Part shown: positions 1 to 7,271 of the stretch, piece after piece
Layout of the letters: every line of letters begins with the position of its first letter
Position numbering within the stretch: position 1 is the first letter of the stretch
Assembly (NCBI GenBank): GCA_947632285.1
Contig: CANROT010000006.1
Coordinates: 1 to 36,220, forward strand
Reading direction: 5' to 3'
From: an uncultured Clostridia bacterium
GTDB taxonomy: Bacteria; Bacillota; Clostridia; Oscillospirales; CAG-272
Length of the DNA stretch: 36,220 bases
Notes under the pieces: generated by a model
Seen by the model: only the letters and a program-made list of their open reading frames with translations
Told to the model about the DNA's origin: nothing
Databases searched by the model: none
Made by a program: the position numbers and the translations under genes

Positions 1-121
1 CGAAGGCCTCACGCCGCGCGATCTGCCTGACCTCGCCGGGCGTGACCGGGCGGCTGACGGCGGCGCGCAGTATCGCCGCGACGGCGCGGTAATAGGCGCC
101 GTACAGTTCGCTGTAGATCAC
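1..121 (-). CDS. WYL-domain family regulator, N-terminal part (truncated by window edge)
   Basis: Reverse complement reads V/MIYSELYGAYYRAVAAILRAAVSRPVTPGEVRQIARREAF from a GTG at 121. The start overlaps the stop of the upstream WYL gene (GTGA). Confidence 0.6.
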   Translation of the reverse strand, partial: MIYSELYGAYYRAVAAILRAAVSRPVTPGEVRQIARREAF

Positions 122-1362
122 GTTGCCTCACCTCCTTCGCCGTCAAGACCGTAGAGCGCGTACATCGCCTCAAGGTCGCGGCGGAATTTGGCATCTTTGC
201 GCTTGTCGGAAAATTCGAGCTCCGTTATCCTGCATATAAACGTGCGGATAAAGGGGAAAAGCTCGTTCGCGTCGTAGACGTCCGCCTCGAACCGGGTGTG
301 GTTCTTGTCGAGGCGCTCGACGCGGCCGCAGCGCTTTTCGCGCTCGAGGCGGGCGGGTATGTGTTCTTCGTCGTCCCCGTGGTATACGGTGAACGAAACG
401 TGATCGAGCCGGGCGCTCCCCTGCGTGTTCACGCCCCAGATATGCGGCATCATGCGGTCGAGGATCGCGCGCCGCGTGTCAAAATCCGGGCATACCTCAC
501 CGGCGTCGACGGAGGTGATATTGTCGAGCCGGAACGGCGTGACACGGCGGCTCTTTGCGTCATATGCAAGGAGATATTCGCGGCCGCCGCCGGCGCTGAT
601 GAATATGCGGAGCGGCGTCACCGTGTCGGAGTATGTCTTTTTTGACCGTGACGGTCGGGAGGTGACGGTGACGTCTCGCTTTTCGTGCATCGCGGACAAA
701 AGCTCGCACATGATCCCGCTGTCGAGCGTGCCCGTTATGTAGTGATGCTTGAACGTGAAAATTTCGTTCTCCTCCCCGTCCCCGTCGAGCAGGAACGAGC
801 CTATGACGCCGCAGGGGGCGACCTCCGAGAAGAACGCGACGGCGTCCCGCCCGCCCGCGCGGCACTCGGGCGCGCGGCGGTAAACGAGCGTTTTCCCGCG
901 CTTTTCGGTAAGGATCAGCCCGGCCTTTATATATTCGCCGAGCTTTTTGCGGACGGTCGAGGCGTCCGGCGTGTGCGCGGACGGAAATTCGGCGAGGTAT
1001 TCATCGACCCGCTCCGTTATCTCCGAGAGCGTGAGGGAGATCTCCGGGTTTTTGAGTATATCGAAAATGATGAAATGCAGCGTTATGTCGCCGTCCGTGA
1101 ACGCGGCCGTCTGCCACACGCGGAAGAGCGGGTTTCTGTGATAGGCGCGGCTGTCGATTTTGAGAAAGACGTTTTTGCCGTCCGGCGTCTGCCTTGTACC
1201 GATGTGGCCGCCGAGCCAGCTTTCGACGCGGCGGCGCTCGTCGTCATATGAGCGTCCGCTCTTCTGCCGGAAGTCGCCGCGGCTCTTGAAACCGAAGACG
1301 TAAAAGTCCCGCAGATAGCCGCGTATGTTTTCGAAATTTTTCAAGAGCTCGCTGTATGCCAC
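118..1362 (-). CDS. WYL-domain transcriptional regulator
   Basis: ORF 118..1731 trimmed to a GTG at 1362 preceded by AAAGGGGGACGGAGAC. It has an N-terminal winged-helix-like region and a C-terminal WYL-type region (TPLRIFISAGGGREYLLAYDAKSRRVTPFRLDNITSV). Confidence 0.75.
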   Translation of the reverse strand: MAYSELLKNFENIRGYLRDFYVFGFKSRGDFRQKSGRSYDDERRRVESWLGGHIGTRQTPDGKNVFLKIDSRAYHRNPLFRVWQTAAFTDGDITLHFIIFDILKNPEISLTLSEITERVDEYLAEFPSAHTPDASTVRKKLGEYIKAGLILTEKRGKTLVYRRAPECRAGGRDAVAFFSEVAPCGVIGSFLLDGDGEENEIFTFKHHYITGTLDSGIMCELLSAMHEKRDVTVTSRPSRSKKTYSDTVTPLRIFISAGGGREYLLAYDAKSRRVTPFRLDNITSVDAGEVCPDFDTRRAILDRMMPHIWGVNTQGSARLDHVSFTVYHGDDEEHIPARLEREKRCGRVERLDKNHTRFEADVYDANELFPFIRTFICRITELEFSDKRKDAKFRRDLEAMYALYGLDGEGGEAT

Positions 1363-1395
1363 GTCTCCGTCCCCCTTTCGACTTTGTTTTACACA

Positions 1396-1424
1396 ATTAT
1401 ATATTAAAACTGCGGGTACGTCAA
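1396..1424 (-). promoter_or_regulatory. sigma-A-type promoter for the WYL gene pair
   Basis: Minus strand TTGACG-N17-TATAAT, 34 bp upstream of the GTG start. Confidence 0.7.
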
Positions 1425-1471
1425 CACCGCCCGCCGCGCGCATGGATAATTTTGCCTGCCGCAAAAACGGA

Positions 1472-1500
1472 TTGACACGGGCGGGGGGAGGGTGTATAAT
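1472..1500 (+). promoter_or_regulatory. sigma-A-type promoter for the miaA operon
   Basis: TTGACA-N17-TATAAT at 1472-1477 / 1495-1500. Confidence 0.8.
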
Positions 1501-1534
1501 ATAAAGAAAATTGTAAGGCGCACGGGTGGCGGTG

Positions 1535-2491
1535 ATGGCGGACGTCATACCTATTTCGATATGCGGGGCGACCGCGACCGGCAAGACGGCGCTGGCGCTC
1601 GCGCTTGCCGATGAATACGGCGGGGAGATAATCTCCTGCGACTCGATGCAGATATACCGCGGCATGGACGTCGGCACCGCAAAGCCGACGGAGGCGGAGA
1701 GGGAGCGCGTCCCACACCACATGATCGACATAAGGGAGCCGACCGAGCCGTATTCCGTTTCCGATTACAAAGCGGACGCGGAGGCGGCGGAGGCGGACAT
1801 AATCGCGAGGGGGCGTGTCCCCATATACTGCGGCGGCACCGGGCTCTATCTCGACGCCGTCGTCTACGACAACAAATACAGCGACGGCGGCGGGAATGAC
1901 GAGCTGCGCGGGGAACTGTTGCGGTTCGCGGAGGCGCAGGGCGCCGATGCGCTGTACGGGCGGCTTTTGGAGATCGACCCGGAGGCGGCGGCCTCGATAC
2001 ACAAAAACAATATCCGGCGCGTCGCCCGCGCGATCGAGATATATGAGACGACCGGAAAGCGGAAGAGCGAATGGGACGCCGAATCGCGGACGGGCGGACG
2101 GCGGACGATGACGGTCATCGGACTTCGGTTCCTTGACAGGGAGATACACCGCGAGGCGATAAGGCGCCGCTGCCGCGAGATGATGCGGGGCGGGCTGCCG
2201 GAGGAGGCAGCGCGGCTTTACGGCTCGGGCGCGCTCGCGGACGGAATGCCCGCGTCCCGCGCGATAGCGTATAAGGAGCTCTTGCCGTATCTTTCGGGGC
2301 TTGAGACCGAGGCCGAGGCGGAGGACAGGCTCTTTTTTGCGACGTGCCGGTACGCGAAGCGGCAGGCAACGTGGTTTTATAAAAAGGACTATATAAGCTG
2401 GCTCGACGTTGACGGCGTGTGGCTCGGAAAAGAGGCGCCGGGGTCGCTTTTGTGCCGGGCAAAGGAGATAATAGAACGCGAACGGAGGTGA
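1535..2491 (+). CDS. miaA: tRNA dimethylallyltransferase
   Basis: P-loop GATATGKTALALALA, DSMQIYRGMDVGTAKPT, HHMIDIREPTEPYSVSDY and YCGGTGLYLDAV are characteristic of MiaA. Confidence 0.95.
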   Translation: MADVIPISICGATATGKTALALALADEYGGEIISCDSMQIYRGMDVGTAKPTEAERERVPHHMIDIREPTEPYSVSDYKADAEAAEADIIARGRVPIYCGGTGLYLDAVVYDNKYSDGGGNDELRGELLRFAEAQGADALYGRLLEIDPEAAASIHKNNIRRVARAIEIYETTGKRKSEWDAESRTGGRRTMTVIGLRFLDREIHREAIRRRCREMMRGGLPEEAARLYGSGALADGMPASRAIAYKELLPYLSGLETEAEAEDRLFFATCRYAKRQATWFYKKDYISWLDVDGVWLGKEAPGSLLCRAKEIIERERR

Positions 2492-2495
2492 GGTC

Positions 2496-3824
2496 TTGGA
2501 TAAGGAATATCTGAAGCGGGTGCTGACGTATGTTATAATTTCTGCGGTCGCGATCGGCATAATGATATACGTCGGCTACCACATGGTAAAGGGCTTCACG
2601 TCCGAGGTCGAGGCGGAGCCGACGTATCTCGACACGTTTGACGAGGTCGCGTCGTTTGACGCTTATATCCTCCGGCGCGAGCGCGTCGTCCGAACGGACG
2701 CGGACGGGATCGTGAACTACCTCGTCCGGGACGGCGAAAAGGTCGCGATAGGGGACCGGCTCGCGGACATCTGCCGCAGCGGCAGCACCGGAATACGCGA
2801 GAGGATAACGGAGATCGACGAACAGATAAAGGCGCTCGATGCGATCGAGACGGGGGCCGCGCATTCGTCGACATCGGACGCCGTCAACATTGAGGCGGGC
2901 ATACGCGAGCTTTTGTACTCCGTCACATACAGCGCCGCCGGGGACGATATCGGCAAGGCCGTATCGCTGGCGGGCGAGATGAAGGCGGAGCTCGACCGCC
3001 ACGCGATAGTGACGGGGAAGACGGAGGGCTTCGCCGAGAGGATCGCGGAACTGCGCGCGGAGCGCGCGTCTCTTTCGGCGCAGCTCACGGACGTCGCAAA
3101 GACGGTCACGAGCGGGGACAGCGCGTACTTTTACTACGACGTCGACGGGTACGAGTCCGCATTTTCGTTTGACGACGTGGACGAGCTCACGCTCGACGAT
3201 ATATATGCGATGACAGAGGCGTCACAGGTGACGCCCGGATCGGACGCGATAGGCAAGCTTGTGCTCGATTACGCCTGGTACATAGTCGTGCCGACCGACC
3301 GCGCCGCGACGGTGTATTTCACCGAGGGGCAGGAATATGACATCAATTTCAGCGCCGCAGGCAAAAAGCTGCCGATGGAACTGCACTCGATATTGTCCGA
3401 AACGTCGGACGAGGGGCGCGCGGCGCTCATCTTTGAGTGCTCGGAGCTGCCGGACGACTTCGGATTTACGCGTATGCAGCCGGTGACGGTGACGGTCAGG
3501 TCGTATACGGGGTACAGGGTGCCGCTCTCGGCGGTAAGGGTCGTTAATTATGACGGCGTCGACGTCACGGGGGTGTATATCCTCTACGGCAGCGTCGTAT
3601 ATTTCCGCCGCGTCGAGATCGTCCTCTCGCAGGACGGGTACGCGCTGTGCGACAGCGAGGCGGGCGTGCCGGAGGCGGGCGACGATTATGATCCGTTTGC
3701 CGGGCAGGAGACGCAGCCGCCGGAGGAGACGACGCCCGCGGACAATATCCCGTACCTGTCGCTCTACGACATGGTCATAACGTCGGCGCGCGGACTGTAT
3801 GACGGGAAGATCGTCGCGGGGTGA
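2496..3824 (+). CDS. HlyD-like / biotinyl-lipoyl-like membrane adaptor protein
   Basis: TTG start. One N-terminal TM helix, then a split lipoyl-like segment (AYILRRERVVRTDADGIVNYLVRDGEKVAIGDRLADI), a coiled region and a C-terminal barrel-like region (VPLSAVRVVNYDGVDVTGVYIL). Confidence 0.65.
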   Translation: MDKEYLKRVLTYVIISAVAIGIMIYVGYHMVKGFTSEVEAEPTYLDTFDEVASFDAYILRRERVVRTDADGIVNYLVRDGEKVAIGDRLADICRSGSTGIRERITEIDEQIKALDAIETGAAHSSTSDAVNIEAGIRELLYSVTYSAAGDDIGKAVSLAGEMKAELDRHAIVTGKTEGFAERIAELRAERASLSAQLTDVAKTVTSGDSAYFYYDVDGYESAFSFDDVDELTLDDIYAMTEASQVTPGSDAIGKLVLDYAWYIVVPTDRAATVYFTEGQEYDINFSAAGKKLPMELHSILSETSDEGRAALIFECSELPDDFGFTRMQPVTVTVRSYTGYRVPLSAVRVVNYDGVDVTGVYILYGSVVYFRRVEIVLSQDGYALCDSEAGVPEAGDDYDPFAGQETQPPEETTPADNIPYLSLYDMVITSARGLYDGKIVAG

Positions 3825-3828
3825 TGAT

Positions 3829-4593
3829 ATGGGAAAAGAGATCTGCGGATATGATACGGACGCGCTGCGCGAAAATTTTGAGGCGGTGCGGGAAAATCTC
3901 CGCCTCGCGGGCGAGCGTTCGCCGTGGGGTCGCGCGCCGGAGCTGATAGCGGCGACGAAGACGGTGCCGGTCGAGGTCATAAACTACGCGGCGGAAAATT
4001 TAGGGCTGTCGCACATCGGCGAGAACCGCGTGCAGGAGCTGTGCGAAAAATACGACCGGCTCGCCCCGTCTCTGACCGTCGACTTCATCGGCAAGCTCCA
4101 GACGAACAAGGTGAAATACATCATCGACAAGGTCGCGCTCATACATTCGGTCGACAGCGTTCATCTGGCGGAGGAGATAAGCAGGCAGGCGGTAAAGCTC
4201 GGCAGAACGGTCGATGTGCTCGCCGAGGTGAATATCGGGCGCGAGGCGTCAAAAAGCGGCGTTATGCCGGAGGACGCGGTCGATTTTGCGCTCCGAATAT
4301 CGGGCTTGCCCGGCATTTCGGTGCGCGGGATCATGACAATGGCGCCGAAATGTGATGAAAAATCGGATTATTATAAATATTTCGAAGAAACTTATCGAAT
4401 CTTTGTTGACTTTTTGAGAAAAAAACGGCATAATATAATAGAACCCGTATTATCGATGGGAATGAGCGACAGCTATGTCGCGGCGGCGGAAAAGGGAGCG
4501 ACGGCGGTCCGCGTCGGAAGCGCGCTTTTCGGTGAACGCGGCGCGGCCGGGGGCCGTTCCCATGACAAAAAATTATCGGAGGATAAGACTGAG
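3829..4593 (+). CDS. yggS: YggS-family PLP homeostasis protein (YlmE); reading frame continues without a stop into sepF
   Basis: LIAATKTVPVEVINYAAENLGLSHIGENRVQEL, HFIGKLQTNKVKYI-type motif (VDFIGKLQTNKVKYIID), SMGMSDSYVAAAEKGATAVRVGSALFGER. The ORF continues to 5169. Confidence 0.9.
4406..4434 (+). promoter_or_regulatory. putative intragenic promoter inside yggS, upstream of sepF
   Basis: TTGACT-N17-CATAAT in a sharply AT-rich patch of an otherwise GC-rich coding sequence. Confidence 0.55.
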
Positions 4594-5169
4594 ATGGGAT
4601 TCATGGATAAGATAAAGAAGATAACCGGCGTTGAAGAATACGATGACAACGGTTACGAGGACGACGGCTACTACGGCGATATCACGAGCGGATACGAGAC
4701 CGACGCGGACAGCATGGGACAGGGGCAGCCTCAGCAGCCCGCCATGCAGAACCAGTACGCGGGCGGTTACACGGCACCGCAGGACCAGTATTCCCGCGGC
4801 TATGCGGCACCCGCGAACACGGCGGCAGCGCCCGCTCCCTCGGTCATGGGCGGCATCAACATCGGCGGCAGCGCGCTGCAGATGAAGGTCATTCGTCCCG
4901 AGAACTTCTCGAGCGTCAACCAGATCGCGGATCATCTTCTGAGCCAGCGCACGGTCGTCCTCAACCTTGAGGCAACGAACAAGGAAACGGCCCGCAGACT
5001 CATCGACTTCCTCTCCGGCGTCGCATATTCGATAGACGGTTCGCTCAAGCGCATCGCCAACAATGCATACATCATCACGCCGGCGAACGTCGACGTCAGC
5101 GGGGACCAGCTCCGCGAGCAGCGCCGCCAGCAGAACCAGCAGTCCGAGGACGAGAACTACAACTATTGA
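4594..5169 (+). CDS. sepF: cell division protein SepF
   Basis: N-terminal amphipathic-type MGFMDKIKKITGVEE and C-terminal MKVIRPENFSSVNQIADHLLSQRTVVLNLEATNKETARRLIDFLSGVAYSIDGSLKRIANNAYIITPANVDVSG. GGAGG at 4578-4582 upstream of the ATG. Confidence 0.93.
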   Translation: MGFMDKIKKITGVEEYDDNGYEDDGYYGDITSGYETDADSMGQGQPQQPAMQNQYAGGYTAPQDQYSRGYAAPANTAAAPAPSVMGGINIGGSALQMKVIRPENFSSVNQIADHLLSQRTVVLNLEATNKETARRLIDFLSGVAYSIDGSLKRIANNAYIITPANVDVSGDQLREQRRQQNQQSEDENYNY

Positions 5170-5254
5170 GCCCCGACCGTCCGGGTCAATAATCCTGCCG
5201 TATCAGGCAACGGGTACGGCACTTTTATTGTACCGTCCGAAAAACTGTAATATT

Positions 5255-5515
5255 ATGGTAATTGCGATCATAAAGGCCGTCGCTCTCGTCCTTTTGCAGA
5301 CCGAGATGCTCCTGATGCTCGTCCGCGCCGTGCTGTCCTGGTTCGGCCCCGGCCGGGCATATGAGATACTCGTCATGCTGACGGAGCCGATAGTGTATCC
5401 GGTGCGCATAGTCGTCGAGCGGTTCGTGAAGAACGACGCCTTGCCGATAGATATTTCCTTTTTCGCGGCGTACATTCTCATTTATCTCCTTGAGGTGATC
5501 GTCAGACTTTTATGA
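5255..5515 (+). CDS. ylmG: YggT/YlmG family membrane protein
   Basis: 86-aa two-helix protein (MLVRAVLSWFGPG...LTEPIVYPVRIVVERF) located between sepF and ylmH. Confidence 0.88.
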   Translation: MVIAIIKAVALVLLQTEMLLMLVRAVLSWFGPGRAYEILVMLTEPIVYPVRIVVERFVKNDALPIDISFFAAYILIYLLEVIVRLL

Positions 5516-6312
5516 ACACGGAATTTGACGGCGAGCTGTTTTCGGCGCGCGTGCTCGAGTTTTCGGAGCGCGCCGGGCGCGGGGCGCCCGCGCCGGGCGA
5601 TTTTTATACGCCGCGCGAGATCCGCATGGCGACGGAGATCCTTCTCCGCCACGGCAAAAGGGGTACCTTTGCCTTTTTCGGCGGTTATCCGACCGCCGAG
5701 CGGCGCCGCCTATGCTGTCTGCCGGATTATATGATCTATGACGAGACGGAAGAAGGGCTGTCACGCGCGGCGGCGGACGTCGTCGGCGAAGATATCGCCG
5801 TCCTTCGCGTGCGCGGCAGCGGGTACAGAACATTGTCGCACCGCGATTTTATGGGCGCGATACTGAATTTGGGCATAAAACGGCACACGGTCGGGGATAT
5901 TATTGCAGATGAGGACGGATTCGGCGCTTACGTTTTCTGCGAGCGCAAGATCGGCAGATTTATCGTCGAAAATCTTTCCCGCGTCGCGTCCGACGCGGTC
6001 ACGGTCTGTGAGACAGAGCTGCCGGAGGGGTTTGCGCCCGAGAGAAAGACGGAGCCGATCGCGGACACGGTCGCGTCCGAACGGGCGGACTGCGTTGTCG
6101 CGGCATTGGTGAACACATCGCGCGACCGCGCGAAGTCGCTCATTGTGTCCGGATTCGTCGAGGTCAATTATGAGCCGATGGAAAAGCCGGACGAAAAGCT
6201 TGAGCCGGGCGACACGGTCACGGTTCGCGGCGAGGGGAAATTCAGAATTGAAGGTTTTGACGGCGTGACGCGCCGCGGCAGGCTGCGTCTTTCCGCGGAA
6301 AAATTTATATAG
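5512..6312 (+). CDS. ylmH: YlmH-like S4-domain RNA-binding protein
   Basis: FFGGYPTAERRRLCCLPDY, DFMGAILNLGIKRHTVGDIIADEDGFGAYVFCERKI, and a C-terminal S4 domain with DTVTVRGEGKFRIEG. The ATG overlaps the ylmG stop. Confidence 0.9.
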   Translation: MNTEFDGELFSARVLEFSERAGRGAPAPGDFYTPREIRMATEILLRHGKRGTFAFFGGYPTAERRRLCCLPDYMIYDETEEGLSRAAADVVGEDIAVLRVRGSGYRTLSHRDFMGAILNLGIKRHTVGDIIADEDGFGAYVFCERKIGRFIVENLSRVASDAVTVCETELPEGFAPERKTEPIADTVASERADCVVAALVNTSRDRAKSLIVSGFVEVNYEPMEKPDEKLEPGDTVTVRGEGKFRIEGFDGVTRRGRLRLSAEKFI

Positions 6313-6332
6313 CGAAAGCTGAGGTGCAAGTT

Positions 6333-7244
6333 ATGTTTTCACCCGAAGAAATAGATAAGGTACGGTTCACCCGCGCGCTCTACGGCTACTCGCCGCTCGA
6401 GGTGGACGAGTTTTTGTCGCATATAAAGACGGTCGTGACCGAGCTCTGCCGTGAAAACGAGACGCTGAGGGCGGCGCTCGGGGATTCCCGCTTTGAGGGT
6501 GCAAAGCAAAGGCTCGGGAAAGGTGAGCTTGAGCGCGACCTTGCCGTGACGGCGAGAAAGCTCGCGGAAGCAGCCGCCGTTTCGGAAACGCTGAAAATAG
6601 AGGTCGCCGAGCTTCGCCGCGAGCTTTCGGAGGCGGGAAATGCCGCTGGGGAAAAGCCCGAACCGGAGGAAACCGCCGTCGAAGAGGCGGACGCGGCCCC
6701 GGCCGAGGCGGAAACGGAGACGGCGCCGAACATGCTTCCCGACGACGTGTACACCGCGCCGGACGATGAATACGGCGAGGACGAAACGCCGTCCGGGAAC
6801 GCGGAGGGACAAGGCGCCGAGCTTGACGACATATATTCCGACCTTCAGAGAATGCTCGTCGACTGGGACGAGGAGACGGACGGCGCGGACGCAGTCGATC
6901 AGCTGCCGACGGACGAGGGCGTCGCGGAAGCTGTCGGCAATGGGGCAGCAGCCCCCGGGACCGGTTTCGCCTACGGTGCGGCATATACGGGGGAGGTCGA
7001 CGCTCCCGAGATTGGACCGCTCGAGGGCGCGCCGCAGGAAAGCGCCGCAAGCATACCGCAGGAGGCGGCGCCGACAGTATACAGGAAAAAAACGTATCAT
7101 ATAAAGAAGAGCGGCAGAAAAGCGGCGCCTGCTTACAGCGAGCAGGAGACGCCCGAGCAGGAAAAAGAGGACGAGGACATTCTCGCCGCGCTCAAATCCG
7201 AATATAACACATATAATTATATTTTCGGCGACGGAAAGAAATAA
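6333..7244 (+). CDS. divIVA: DivIVA family protein with long acidic C-terminal region
   Basis: N-terminus MFSPEEIDKVRFTRALYGYSPLEVDEFLSHI is typical of DivIVA. ATG preceded by GAGG. Located between ylmH and ileS. Confidence 0.88.
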   Translation: MFSPEEIDKVRFTRALYGYSPLEVDEFLSHIKTVVTELCRENETLRAALGDSRFEGAKQRLGKGELERDLAVTARKLAEAAAVSETLKIEVAELRRELSEAGNAAGEKPEPEETAVEEADAAPAEAETETAPNMLPDDVYTAPDDEYGEDETPSGNAEGQGAELDDIYSDLQRMLVDWDEETDGADAVDQLPTDEGVAEAVGNGAAAPGTGFAYGAAYTGEVDAPEIGPLEGAPQESAASIPQEAAPTVYRKKTYHIKKSGRKAAPAYSEQETPEQEKEDEDILAALKSEYNTYNYIFGDGKK

Positions 7245-7271
7245 TCCGGAAAAAAGGAGACATTTTTACAC

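Noticed and set aside
7245-7271. T-box leader for ileS
   Set aside because: Only 27 nt separate divIVA and ileS, too short for a T-box.
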